Below, in pieces: positions 24,721 to 35,900 of a DNA stretch of 40,807 nucleotides (position 1 is its first letter; every line of letters starts with the position of its first letter). Under the pieces are notes generated by a model that was given only the letters and a program-made list of their open reading frames with translations, did no database searches and was not told where the DNA came from. Both the position numbers and the translations under genes were made by a program. The stretch lies in the NCBI GenBank assembly GCA_947383095.1, contig CANDBZ010000005.1, forward strand, positions 1 through 40,807, in the 5' to 3' direction. The stretch is from an uncultured Clostridia bacterium (GTDB lineage Bacteria; Bacillota; Clostridia; Christensenellales; CAG-917).

Positions 24721-26652
24721 TTATCTGAAGTATTCGCGCGACTGCAAAAGCCACTCGACAAACAGCAGCGCGACCATTGCGGCGGCAAAATACGTCAGCA
24801 AGTCCTTATCGTCGTATTTTTCCTCGTTGTTGGCGTGAAGCAGCGGCAAAGCGTCTACCTCTTTTGTTATATTGCTCTCAAAGCTCGGCACTTTGACGAA
24901 AAAGTTGGATACTGCGATCACGTACTCGACGCCTTGTACGTTCGGCTTTTGCTTCATCGTCTCCTGCGTCAAGGTATAAGTGCCGGGCTGTTCTACGCGG
25001 AATTGCGCGGGCAACGTCTCGAAGTTGATATTGTCCGCGCCGGGGCCGTTGACGGTCAGATCCTCGCCCCTTGCGTTGAGCGTAAGCGTATCGCCTATCT
25101 CGAACATATGCCCCGTCAGCGTCGACGGAATAAAATATTCAAAAATATTGTACATGATCGTGGGGAATTCTTTGCGAACACCGACGTTTGAGAAGTTGAG
25201 GTTGAAAGTGCATACCGCGATCTTGCACTTGCTCTCGTTCTTGACGATAAGGACGGGGTCGCCCGCATATGACAGCACCTCGTCATAGCCCGCGGACGAA
25301 AGTATTCTCTTATAGTAAGACGTGGTGATGTTGTCCGCGTTCACGTATTTGTTTACGGGATGCTCCTCTCCCAATGCAAGCGTGGAATCGCTGCTTAAAT
25401 TCACCGTCTCTCCGAGGCGGAAGCCTGCGCCCTCCGGCGCCTTGTCGGGATCTATCAAGACCACCACGCCGTCCGTCGGCAAGGTTTCGGGCATGGTATG
25501 CTCGAAAATATAAAAATCAAATCCCTTGAGCGCGGGCGCTTCGTCGGAGCGAAGCAGTGCGAGCTCCACGTTCCATTTGTCTTTAAAGCTCGTGCGGTAG
25601 TTGTTGCATATAGAATTGATGAAGGTGTTGGGGAAAGAGCTTGCGTATTGCACTTTTATCGTCTCTCTTTTGCCGCCGTAATAGTCGATGGAATTGTCAT
25701 AGTTAAAGCCGTCGCTTTCATCTATGTATACCTTCAGATGGTCGAACGAATAAATGGCTCCTCCCGCAAAATCGCTCGAGGTGAGTCTGATGGTAGCCTC
25801 GTTTTCAACGCCGTCCAAAAACACGGTTTTGGAAATGTTTTCTTCGCGCCCGTCGTTTCCGTTAACGCCGTAAATATCGCAATTCACCGCGAGCTGCGCC
25901 GATTTGCCGTAGCATCCGACGTCTATAGTGATAGAATAATAGTTGTCCTCTTCGACCTTGGCGTCGCAGTTGAGCACGGCGGCGTTCCAATCGTCGTCGG
26001 CGGCCACGCTCACAACCTCGATACCGTTTTTATTGATATAGCTTGTGGCGGTATAAAGATATACCTTGGCGTTGCCGTTTATCTCGAGCACCTGCTCCGC
26101 AAGAGCCGCCGCGCCATCCATATCCGCAGACCCGAACGTGCATTTGGACGTGCCTTCGGCAAGCAGGTCGTCGAGCTCGTCCGCTACCATGACCGCGTCC
26201 GCCGCAGACGAACGCTGCGCAACGAAATACGCTTCTCCGTCCGCCACTATGACGGAAATGACTCCGTCGTTTTCCATCACGTTTTCCGCAAATTCCTTGA
26301 CTCCGGCAACGGCTCTTTCAAAGCGCGATTCTCCGCCCTCCGACACCATCATGCTTGCCGAAGCGTCGATAATGACGACGCTTTCGTCTTTATAGTTCAC
26401 TCTTTCTTCCAATATGGCGGGCTTTGCCAACAACAAGGCGCACAAAACCAGCACCAAAAGCTGACATAAAAATATGAGTAATTGGCTCAAGCGGCTTATG
26501 GGAATACGCTTTTTTTTGTACTTGAGACTCAACTTCCAGACATACGTGCTGGAAATTCTCTTTTGCTGATAATTGGGCTTAATGATATAAATCAATATAA
26601 GCGCAATCAAGGACAGCAGTCCCAATAAGCCTAACGGGATGATCAAACTCAT
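24721..26652 (-). CDS. BatA/aerotolerance-type VWA membrane protein
   Basis: A 643-residue protein. Two N-terminal helices (about 4-24 and 55-78), separated by a basic loop, match the BatA/aerotolerance-regulator N-terminal domain. A VWA domain follows with MIDAS residues DASAS at 96-100. The C-terminal half is an extracytoplasmic beta-rich region, and the final helix (about 617-635) is followed by QSREYFR. This family is usually encoded beside MoxR and DUF58 genes, as here. Its start overlaps the DUF58 stop by four bases (ATGA). The function in Firmicutes is poorly known; in other bacteria MoxR/VWA modules aid folding, maturation or stress tolerance of envelope proteins. Confidence 0.88.
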   Translation of the reverse strand: MSLIIPLGLLGLLSLIALILIYIIKPNYQQKRISSTYVWKLSLKYKKKRIPISRLSQLLIFLCQLLVLVLCALLLAKPAILEERVNYKDESVVIIDASASMMVSEGGESRFERAVAGVKEFAENVMENDGVISVIVADGEAYFVAQRSSAADAVMVADELDDLLAEGTSKCTFGSADMDGAAALAEQVLEINGNAKVYLYTATSYINKNGIEVVSVAADDDWNAAVLNCDAKVEEDNYYSITIDVGCYGKSAQLAVNCDIYGVNGNDGREENISKTVFLDGVENEATIRLTSSDFAGGAIYSFDHLKVYIDESDGFNYDNSIDYYGGKRETIKVQYASSFPNTFINSICNNYRTSFKDKWNVELALLRSDEAPALKGFDFYIFEHTMPETLPTDGVVVLIDPDKAPEGAGFRLGETVNLSSDSTLALGEEHPVNKYVNADNITTSYYKRILSSAGYDEVLSYAGDPVLIVKNESKCKIAVCTFNLNFSNVGVRKEFPTIMYNIFEYFIPSTLTGHMFEIGDTLTLNARGEDLTVNGPGADNINFETLPAQFRVEQPGTYTLTQETMKQKPNVQGVEYVIAVSNFFVKVPSFESNITKEVDALPLLHANNEEKYDDKDLLTYFAAAMVALLFVEWLLQSREYFR

Positions 26653-27548
26653 GACATTATACCTTTTTTAAGTAGCTCGCCAAACAGCATATTCTCTATT
26701 GGATTGTCCGTTTTCACGGTGATAAACGCCGCTTCGCGCGACACGCAAAACGAGCTTATATCCGATATAAGATCCGCAAGCGCATCTTCATAGGCGACCT
26801 GCATGCTGCGGGTTATCCTCAACTTCATGTTTTTATCGTCCAGAGAGTCGCTTGCCTCCGAATCGATAAGATGATATCTGCCGCTGTAAACAGGCTCCAC
26901 CTCCTCGGGAGTAAGCACCTGTATAAGCAAAATTTGTCTCTTTTTATAGCAAAGATAATCTATCGCGCCCTTCCAATCCTTATCCGTGAGAAAGTCGGAT
27001 ATGATCACGGTGAGCCCGTCCTTCGTGCCGTCGTCGACGCAGCTTGTGACCGCCTGCGAAATCTCCGTCTCGCCGTCGAATTCCAATTCCTCGAGAGAGC
27101 TTATCGCGCGGAAGAAGGACTGCTTGCCCACAATAGTGCCGAACGGGTTTTCGCATACGCCTCCCTTCATCAACTGAAAGGAAGTTTTATCCATATTGTG
27201 GACGGACAAAAAGCCGAGCGCCGCCGCAACGGCGATCGCATACGCGCCCTTCTTTTCGTCTGTTTTCCCCATAGAAGCGGAGCAATCCAAAAAGATACGG
27301 GTGTGCATCTGTCTTTCATCCGTAAACAATTTGATAAAAAACTTTTCAAAACGACTGTATAAATTCCAATCGATACGCCTTATGTCGTCGCCCAGCATAT
27401 ATTCGCGGTAATCGGCGAATTCCACCGTCTGACCGTAGGTCCTGACAAGGTGTTTTCCCCCGAAAAAGCCCGCCAGATCCGTCTTGAGATTGAGCGCAAG
27501 CGTTTCGAGCCTACCGAAGAATTGGTCGTTTAAGTAGGATGCTGCCAT
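26649..27548 (-). CDS. DUF58-domain protein (VWA-like partner of MoxR)
   Basis: A 299-residue cytoplasmic protein of the DUF58 family. The family hallmark GDDIRRIDWNLYSR begins at about residue 53, and it is followed by a VWA-like fold with IFLDCSASM (D88-S92). The N terminus matches the usual F-x-G-x-H-x-x-x-x-G-x-x-x-E-F-x-D-x-R-x-Y pattern. Almost every known DUF58 gene sits next to a MoxR ATPase gene; here they are joined as TAATG (1-base overlap of stop and start). There are no membrane helices, unlike some longer DUF58 members, so it probably bridges MoxR in the cytoplasm to the membrane VWA proteins encoded next. Confidence 0.93.
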   Translation of the reverse strand: MAASYLNDQFFGRLETLALNLKTDLAGFFGGKHLVRTYGQTVEFADYREYMLGDDIRRIDWNLYSRFEKFFIKLFTDERQMHTRIFLDCSASMGKTDEKKGAYAIAVAAALGFLSVHNMDKTSFQLMKGGVCENPFGTIVGKQSFFRAISSLEELEFDGETEISQAVTSCVDDGTKDGLTVIISDFLTDKDWKGAIDYLCYKKRQILLIQVLTPEEVEPVYSGRYHLIDSEASDSLDDKNMKLRITRSMQVAYEDALADLISDISSFCVSREAAFITVKTDNPIENMLFGELLKKGIMS

Positions 27549-28657
27549 TATTTTCTCCCGAAGAGACCCTTCTTTGCCTTTTTAGTTTCCGTCTCCTGCG
27601 GGATATCGATATCCTCCGCAGGCTGCTGTTGCTCCTCTTTTGTCTTTTCGTCGTTATCGGCCTTGATCGTCGCCTTTTTGCCGCCCAGCTCCTTGATTAT
27701 CATTTTTATAATTTCATCGGGCTCGACTCTTTGCGCGATAGCCTCGAAATTGAGCTTCATGCGGTGACGGAGCACGGGATAAGCAAGCTCGTTCAGATCG
27801 TTGTAGGAAACGTTGAACCTGCCTTGCATGAGCGCGCGCACCTTCGCCGCCGAAATAAGCGCCTGACCCGCGCGGGGGCTCGCGCCGAGGCGGACGTATT
27901 TCTTTGCGGTCTCCGTCGCGCAGTCTCCGTCCGGATGCGTTGCGGAGCACAGAGTCATTGCATAGCGCAGCACGTCCTCCGCGACGGGGATCTGATTGGC
28001 GGTCTTGCGCATCTCAAGCAATTCGTCGCCCGTACATGCGGAATCCGCGACCTCCGCCATTGTCTTTTGCGTCATATTGACTATCGCCATAAGCTCGTCG
28101 AGATTGGGGTTTTTGACGATAAGTTTAAACATAAAGCGGTCCATCTGCGCTTCGGGCAAAGGATAAGTGCCGTCCTGCTCGATCGGGTTTTGCGTCGCGA
28201 GCACGAAAAACGGCTCGTTGAGTTTTCTCGACACGCCCATGACGGTGACGGTATGCTCCTGCATCGCTTCGAGTAAAGCGGATTGCGTCTTCGGAGTCGC
28301 GCGGTTTATCTCGTCCGCAAGGATGATGTTGCTGAAAACGGGACCGGGCTGGAAGCTGAACTGCGTATTGCCTGCCTCGTCCTTGACGATGATGTTGGTG
28401 CCGGTGACGTCGGCGGGCATGAGGTCGGGCGTGAACTGAATTCTTGAAAAAGGCAAATTGAAAACTCTGCCCAGCGACCTGACAAGTCTCGTCTTGCCTA
28501 CGCCGGGAACGCCCTCCAAAAGCACGTTGCCGCCCGCGATCATCGCGATGACGGTGCCCTCGACGATTTCCTTTTGACCGATAACGTCACGCTCTATCTG
28601 TTTGAAAATGTTTGCGCATTGCTCGCTGAACTTCTTTATACTTTCTTCTGTTGCCAT
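27548..28657 (-). CDS. MoxR-family AAA+ ATPase
   Basis: A 369-residue AAA+ ATPase. Walker A GVPGVGKT is at 49-56, Walker B IILADE at 111-116, the sensor segment ATQNPIEQDGTYPLPEAQMDRF starts near 154 (shown in two conserved parts, ATQNP and LPEAQ), and the lid is present. MoxR ATPases act as chaperone-like machines with VWA partners. The C terminus carries an extra charged tail of about 45 residues (rich in Lys, Glu and Gln, ending KKGLFGRK) not usual in the family core. ATG 28655-28657 after GAGAGAGG is favoured over a start five codons upstream. It is the second gene of the operon. Confidence 0.95.
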   Translation of the reverse strand: MATEESIKKFSEQCANIFKQIERDVIGQKEIVEGTVIAMIAGGNVLLEGVPGVGKTRLVRSLGRVFNLPFSRIQFTPDLMPADVTGTNIIVKDEAGNTQFSFQPGPVFSNIILADEINRATPKTQSALLEAMQEHTVTVMGVSRKLNEPFFVLATQNPIEQDGTYPLPEAQMDRFMFKLIVKNPNLDELMAIVNMTQKTMAEVADSACTGDELLEMRKTANQIPVAEDVLRYAMTLCSATHPDGDCATETAKKYVRLGASPRAGQALISAAKVRALMQGRFNVSYNDLNELAYPVLRHRMKLNFEAIAQRVEPDEIIKMIIKELGGKKATIKADNDEKTKEEQQQPAEDIDIPQETETKKAKKGLFGRK

Positions 28658-28684
28658 AATTGCCTCTCTCAAATTATTTTTATA

Positions 28685-29782
28685 TCAGACGCTTTCAAAA
28701 TAAGCCTCTATAAATTTTCTCAATTCCGGCGGGAGCTCGTCCATAGACGAGATTTCCTGCATCGCCTCTTCATAGTATTGCTCGAGCCAATCGCGATAAT
28801 AGATCTCGCCGTTGATTATCTGATTGCTCTCGCTCCACTTGCCGCCTGCTCCGTCGCCCTTGCCGTCGCCTTTTCCTTCGCCCTCCTGGTCTCCGTTGCC
28901 TGAACCCTCGCTGCTGCCGGGCGAGCCGTTGCCGTCGCCCTCGTTGCCCTGCGAGCCGTCTGTTTCACTGCCGTCGGCAGGTTGGTCGGACGCGCTGTCG
29001 CCCTCGTTGCCGGGGCCCTCGAAATCGCCATCTTCGGGATTGTCGCCGTCGTTCATCGATTCAAACATAGCGGTCACTTCCAGATCCGCAGTCACCTTCA
29101 GATCCGTTCTGCCGGGATTTTTGTTGCCGTCGCTCCAGCCCACAAACACGTATCCGTCGAGAGCGACCGCCGTCACGGAAGTCGCGTCCTCGCCGAACTT
29201 CAGAAGCTGATCCGTCTCGCCGTCGATCTCGCCGCCGTCTTCCGCGATATAAGTCGCCTCGATAAAGCTCTCCATAGGATCGACGTTGCCGGAGGGGCTT
29301 GACACGACGCCTCCCATATAAAGGCCGCATACCAAGCTGAACGTAATGCCGAAAGCCGCCGCGCACGACGTCATCGCCACAAGGAACTTGGGCATCGTCA
29401 TCTTAAGCGACGACGCTTTGACGGAGTCTATATGCGCCCTTGCGTCGTCTCGCTGACAGCTCGCCATATACGAATCGACTTCCTCATAATCGAGCATCGT
29501 TACGGCGCGCTCTTCCAATCCCAAAGCGTCGACTCTGCGCGCCGCCTGCCTGACGGACGGCTTAAACTTCAAAAAATAAGTCAACAGACCCGCGATAACC
29601 GCGGTCCCCGCTCCTGCGCCTATAGCGATCCAAACGCCCGCCTTATAGCCGCACAGCCAACATATCAGAGCGATCAGGCCTCCGACGATAAAGCCCGCTG
29701 TCGCGCCTGCCAGACACGCCTTTATGACTGCTTCCGCCGTCAGTCTAGATTTGAATTTATCAAAAATACGGTTATCTTTCAT
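28685..29782 (-). CDS. Three-helix membrane protein with external InlB-type repeat and acidic Gly-rich linker
   Basis: A 365-residue protein of no family I can name with certainty; the first 160 residues look like the start of DUF4175-type proteins found near MoxR genes. Helices lie at about 23-45, 49-71 and 134-158. The next domain (about 170-242) resembles a divergent InlB B-repeat, with GYVFVGWSDGNKNPGRTDL and a closing AMFE. A very acidic Gly/Ser/Asp/Glu linker fills about 244-314, then a final 50-residue helical segment (YYRDWLEQYYEEAM). Helices plus a signal-less N terminus place the repeat outside. GAGGA precedes the ATG; it is the first gene of the operon, 43 bases after its -10 box. 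Confidence 0.8.
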   Translation of the reverse strand: MKDNRIFDKFKSRLTAEAVIKACLAGATAGFIVGGLIALICWLCGYKAGVWIAIGAGAGTAVIAGLLTYFLKFKPSVRQAARRVDALGLEERAVTMLDYEEVDSYMASCQRDDARAHIDSVKASSLKMTMPKFLVAMTSCAAAFGITFSLVCGLYMGGVVSSPSGNVDPMESFIEATYIAEDGGEIDGETDQLLKFGEDATSVTAVALDGYVFVGWSDGNKNPGRTDLKVTADLEVTAMFESMNDGDNPEDGDFEGPGNEGDSASDQPADGSETDGSQGNEGDGNGSPGSSEGSGNGDQEGEGKGDGKGDGAGGKWSESNQIINGEIYYRDWLEQYYEEAMQEISSMDELPPELRKFIEAYFESV

Positions 29783-29824
29783 ATAGCGATCCTCGATTTT
29801 AGATATACTTTATAATATTTTATG

Positions 29825-29853
29825 ATTATACCATACAACCATCGGTGTGTCAC
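29825..29853 (-). promoter_or_regulatory. Promoter of the seven-gene MoxR/VWA/lipoprotein operon
   Basis: Minus strand: GTGACA (29848-29853), 17-base spacer, TGG-TATAAT (-10 at 29825-29830, extended by TG). The leader before ATG 29782 is about 35-40 bases with GAGGA near its end. Confidence 0.85.
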
Positions 29854-29908
29854 GCAAAAACTGTATGGATATTTTTACTAAAATCTACACGCCTCTCAAA
29901 ATGTTGAT

Positions 29909-29953
29909 GGTTACCGCCGCAAAAGCGGCGGTAACCGTTGCAATTTGAATTGC
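29909..29953 (-). terminator. Twin hairpins after the giant lipoprotein gene
   Basis: A 12-bp perfect GC-rich stem (29909-29920 with 29925-29936, AAAA loop) is preceded on the minus strand by a small 6-bp hairpin (29940-29953). A few T (ATTTTGA) lie further on, so the U tract is poor. It lies 17 bases after the stop at 29971, so termination of the giant transcript is the likely role. Confidence 0.6.
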
Positions 29954-29970
29954 TATGGCGTCGTTGTCCG

Positions 29971-32900
29971 TCAGCCCTGCGAGGCCTGATAATCATACAC
30001 AACGGTTGCGCTCAAGCTGTCGAAATCGATGCTTGGATACGCGGCTTTTACGGCCTCCTCCGAATCGGTGAAGCATATGGTCTGCTCGCTCGTCCAATTT
30101 GCGAAAACGTTGCCCGCATACGACGAAATTTCGAGCATATCCACGGACAGCACAATGGTTTTGACGGTCGTCATATAATACATCCATCTGGCATATCCTG
30201 TCGCCGCCTCGAGTTCTTTCTCTCTGCCTTCCTCGAACATGAGCACGTCAAGGTGCGAATTTCTGAACGCGTTGTCCTCGACATTTCTTTCGACAACGTC
30301 TTTGGGCATCACGAACGTACCCGTCATGCCGGCAGGAACGCTGATAAGCTTCAGCGTAGGCAATTGAGATGAGTTTCCGGCGTCGTCGTATACATATCTC
30401 GTGGTATATGAGAACAATGCGCCGTTTACCACCGTGTACTTCTCGTTTTCGCCCTCCATCGCATAAGCGGTGATCGACGTACACTCGTTGAGCCCGTAAC
30501 CGCTATCCTTTATCGTGAGCATGCTTATTTCCTTCATATCACTCGCAAGAGTGAGCGTGCCCTTCTTGCCGCCGGGTACGCTGACAAGCGCCACCGTCTC
30601 CGACTCCGTGCCGGACCAGCTTCTCTTGAAGAGCTGATACAACGCGCCGTCTACCACCTTAAATCTCGCATTAGCGCCGCCTTCCATCGTATAGTTTTCA
30701 ACTGCGAAGCAGCCGCTGAACGCGTCGCTGTTTATGAGATATAGATCCTTTGACAACGCGAGATTTCCCTTTTTGCCCGCGGGGACGCTCAAAAGCGTGG
30801 CGCGGACGCTGCCGTTGATCTCTTCAAAGGAATACAGCGCGCCGTCGATAACTTTAAACATCGCGTTACCGTCGCCGTCCATGCTGTACGCTTCGAGCGA
30901 GCTGCAGCTTGTAAATGCCGAACGCAGAGTGGTAAGCTTGGACGGAAGCTTGACAGAGCGAAGAGACGTGCATCCGCTGAAAACGCTATAGTCCAAAACC
31001 GAAACGCCGTTGGGGATTACTATGCTTTGCAGCTTTGTGCAGTTTTGGAACGCCGCCCTGCCCAACGCGGTGAGATTTTGCGGCAATTCGATATTTTCGA
31101 GCGATACGCAGCCGTAGAAGGCATTGTAACCTATTTCCTCCACGCTTGCCGGCAATTCGATCGTCTTAAGCTGTGTGCAGCCTGCAAAAGCATAAGACCA
31201 TATCTCCGTGACCGCTCCCAAAATAACGACCTCTTCCAAATGCTCGCAGCCGGCAAAAGCATAGCTGCCTATAGTCGTCATCGTGGCGGGCAAGGTTATG
31301 CTCGTGATGCCGCAGCCCTCAAACGCGTTCGCCGCTATTTCCGTTATCGTCGACGGGAGCACGAGCGCGCCGGATTTGGACGCGGGCATGTTGACGATAG
31401 CGGTGACGGAGCCGTTGTACAAAACGCCGTCTATGATCTTGAAGTTATTGTTGCCGTCGTTGTCCATGGCAAAGCCCTTTATTCCGACGCAGTTGGTGAA
31501 CGCAGACGAAGACATGCTTGACAGCGAAGACGGCAATTTTACGGTCTCGAGACTCGTGCAGTTTTCAAAAGTATCGCGCTCCAATATCTTTATTGCGTTA
31601 GGCAAGACGATATTTTTCAATTTCGCGCAATTAGCAAAGACGGAATGTCCGAGCGTTTCCAATGCAGCCGGCAGGGAAACCGTTTCCAGCGCTCCGCAAT
31701 TTGTAAACGCGCTTTCGCATATTTCAGTCACGTCGGCGGGTATTTCGATCGACTTGAGCATCGGGCAACCGCTGAACGCCGAACGCTCTATTTTTTTCAG
31801 ACCGGCGGGCAACGTCACCGATGCGAGCGACTTGCAGCCCGAAAGGAACGCGTACGGCAAAACTGTGATGTTAGAGGGCACTTCAAAGGTCTCGAAGCCC
31901 GTATTGCTGAACAGATTTGTGCCGAACGACGTCACGCTTGCGGGAATATTGAGCTGTTTCAGGCTCTCGCACCCCGCGAACATACCGTCGGAAAGCGCAG
32001 TCGCCTTTTCGTTGAGCGTCACTCTCTCAAGCGATTTGCAATCGTAGAACAAATTCTTGCCGTAAACGGCTGCGGTAGCGGGTATGACTATGCTTTCAAG
32101 AGATCCGCACTTTTCAAACGCGCTTACGCCTAGACGCGAAACGGACGACGGTATGGCGATATTTTCAAGAGATGCGCAACCTGTAAATGCCGAGTCGCCT
32201 ATCTCTTTACACTTGCTGCCCTCCTCGAAGATCACGGTATTAAGCGCCGTGCAATCCTGGAAAGCGCCGTAGTGATACGGCTCGAAGCTTCCGTCGGAAG
32301 AAAGCCTGTCTTCGATGCACGTCACGCCTGCGGGTATGGTTATCCTTTCAAGCGCGGTGCACTTGTAGAAGGTGCCTTCGGGTATCGTTTCAAGCTGCGA
32401 GCCCTGCGCGAACGTCACGGACTTGAGCGCCGAGCAGTACTCTTCGCCGGAGCCGGAATTATCCGAGAAGGTGAACACGCCCATCTTCTGGAGACTTGCG
32501 GGCAAGGACACGCTCTCGAGCGATACGCACTTTTTAAACGTATAATTGCCTATTTCCCTCAAGGCTTCGCCGAATTCGACGGATTTCAAAGCGGAGCATT
32601 GATTGAACACATCGTTGCCTATCACGCTCAAGCCCTGCGGCAGCTTTATAGTTTCAAGCGATGCGCACATAAAGAACACGCTGTCGCCCATGGAATCGAG
32701 CTTTATGCCGTCCGCAAACGTGACCTTGCTCAACGCGCCGCATCTGTAGAATGCGCTCGAGCCCAGAGAGGTCAACGTCGCAGGGAGCTCTACCTTCTGC
32801 AAGCCGGAGTTTTCAAATGCGTTCGCTTCTATGACGAGAGAAGCTTTTCCGCCCTTTTCGAATTTTATCTCCGCAAGCGAGCCGCAGCCGGAAAATGCTC

Positions 32901-35900
32901 TGCTTCCGATAATCTCGACCGTATTGGGCGCCGTTATGCTTTCAAGCGCAGAACATCCGTAAAACGCGTTTTCGCCGATTTCTTTAAGACCCGCGGGCAG
33001 GATGATCGATTTGATATTTTTGTTGTTTGCAAACGCGCTGTTTGCAATCGCCGTGACCGTAGACGGAACAGTATAGGTCTCCGCGACAAGAGTCGTAGGA
33101 TAGGACACCAACGTCTTCATATCCTTGCTGAACATGACGCCCTTGATCGACGCAAAATCTTTATTGTTTGCGGAAACGTTGATTTCCTGTACGTTTGTCT
33201 CCGTAAAGACGTTGGGATCGTAGGACTTGAGCTTTGCCGAAAGCGTGACTCTCTCAAGAGATGCGCATCTCATAAACGCGTTTTCCCGTATTTCGACCAC
33301 GTTATCTGACATCACGATTTCCACGATACCGTTGCAGGATGCAAACGCTTTCTTGCCTATGACCATATCCGCGGTCCCGCCCGCAAATTCTATTTCCGTG
33401 ATCTTGGAGCCTTCGAACGCGCTTTCCGCTATCAAAGCGACGTGCGCATCCACGACGACCTTGCCCGTTTTGTTGACGGGGCACATGACGAGCACCGATT
33501 TGTCGGCAGTGTACAGCACGCCGTCTACGGAGCAATAATAGGCTCCGCCCGCGGCGACGTTGACGTTTTCAAGCTTCGACGAGGACGCGAACGTGCTTAC
33601 GCTCACTCCCGCGACAACGTTGCCGTAGCCGTCGGTATAATCGGATATTCTCGCAGGCAGATCGACCGTTTTGAGCGAGTTCATATAATAGAACGCTCCG
33701 TCGCCCAAGGACAATGCCGCCGTGCCGCCCGCCTCGAAGCTTACCGTCTCCAACGTATGCACGCCGTAAAACGCTTTCTCGCCGACGCCGATACGGAATT
33801 CGCTCGTGCCCTTTTCGTCAACGACAACGTTGCCGTTGGCTACGGATTTGGGTATCGTTATCTCCTCGAGCGCGGTTCCGTCAAACGCTTCTTTGCCGAT
33901 ATGCTTCAATTTCGAGTTTTCGCCGAACGAAACGCTTGCCAGCTTATAGCAGCCCTCAAACGTGTTCGCGCCGATAAACACGGTGCGCGCCGGCAGCTCG
34001 ATCGCCTCGAGATATGAACAGGACTTGAATACGCCGCCCTCGGCAAGATTGCCGTAATTGTCCGTCTGGGACGCGTTCCGCGCGCCGAGAATGAGGTCGT
34101 CCGCGCCGCCCGCCTCAAACGTAACGGACTTCGTATAGCTGCTTGCAAACGCCTCCGCGCCTATAGCCTTCACCGTGTTGGGAACGACGTAATTATCAAA
34201 TTTTGCGCTATAAAACGCTTTATAGCCGATATATTGCAAGCCATGCGGCAATTCGACGGTTTCTCCGTATCCGTACGTGCTTTCAAACGCGCTTTCGCCG
34301 ATGGAGACGAGTTGCGAATTTTGAGCAAAGCTCACGCGCAACTCATCGGGCATCCAGCCGCATTTGTAGAACGCGGATTTACCTATCGTCCTGACGCTCG
34401 CAGGCACTTCGACCGACGCCAAACGCTGATTGTTATAGAACATGAAGTCGCTTATGCTCTCAAGTCCTTCGTTGAAAGTGAACGAATTGAGATAAGTCAT
34501 CTCCGCAAACGCGTATTCGCCGACAGTTTTCGTGCGTGCGGGCAGTTCGATCGATTTCATGTACGAACTATCGCAGCCGTAAAACGCGTACGCGCCTATT
34601 TCGAGAGAAGCCGCGCCGTCTGCGCCTGCATCAAAGATGATTTCCTTAAGGCTGCCGCATTCTCTGAACGCGTCGTTGCCTATCTTGGACACGTTTTTGC
34701 CTATAGTCACGCTTTGAAGCTTATCGTTGCCTCTGAACACGCCGTCCGAAATTGTCGTAAGCGTTGCGGGCAGGACGTATGCGGTATCGGCTTTGCTTTG
34801 CGGATAGAACAGTATCGTGGTTTGGTTTTTATCAAACAGCACTCCGTCCACGCTCGTGAAATAAGGGTTTTCAGGATCAACGACGACTTTCTTCAAGGAT
34901 GTGCATCCGCTGAAAACGCCGGGGAGACTCGTCATATTCTTGGGCAAATTCAAGGTCTGCAAGGAGCTGCAGTTGTAAAATGCGTCGTTGCCGAAGGTCA
35001 GATTATTTTTGCTTGACGCAATGACGATCTCCTTCAATCTGTCGCAGTCGCGGAAGGCCTGTGCCCCTATGCTCTTCAAATTCGCGGGGAGCTCTATGCG
35101 GTTGAATTCGGAGTCGTCGCATCCGTAAAACGCGCCTTCGCCGATATGGGCGATATTGTTGCCCGCTTCAAAGACGACGGACGTCAGATCGTCGCACTTT
35201 CTGAACGCGTATTTGCCGATCGTGACCTCGCTCAAGCCGTTGCCCTTGAAGGTGACTTTCATAAGCTCCGTGTCGTAAAACGCGCATTCTCCCACCGTTG
35301 TAACCGTATTGGGTATGACGACCTCGGTTATCGAGTTGCATCCGATAAACGCGCCGTCCGCAATAGTCGTCACGCCTGCGGGGACTACGAATTCTCCCTT
35401 TACGCCCGGCAAACAATACAGCAGCGTCGTGCCGTCGGCGCTGTAAATAACGCCGTCCTCGGACGAATACGTCTTGTTGCCTCTGTCTATAAATATGTTC
35501 TCAAGATTTTTGCAGCCCACAAACGCGTTGGTCACGCCGGACGTGAGGCTGACCTCTTGCGCCGCGGGAGAGCCTGTCGCTCTTAAAAGCTCGTATTTGG
35601 TCAGCGCTATGCTCGTAAGGCGCGCGGGCAAGCTTACGGTTTTAAGCGCGGCGCAGTTTGTAAACGCGCCGTCCGCAATAGTCAACGCGTGCACGGAGCC
35701 CGTATCGAAAACTATCGTTTCAAGATTTGCGCAGTCCCTAAACGCTTCCCTGCCTATCGTATTCACGCTGGAAGGGATCACAACCCTGCTCAACTTGCTG
35801 TTTGCGAACGCCGTCGACGGTATCTCCGCAATTCCGTCGGGAATGCGATAGCTGCCCGTCTTGGCAAGCGGCATATACGCGATCTTCGCGTTGATCGCCG

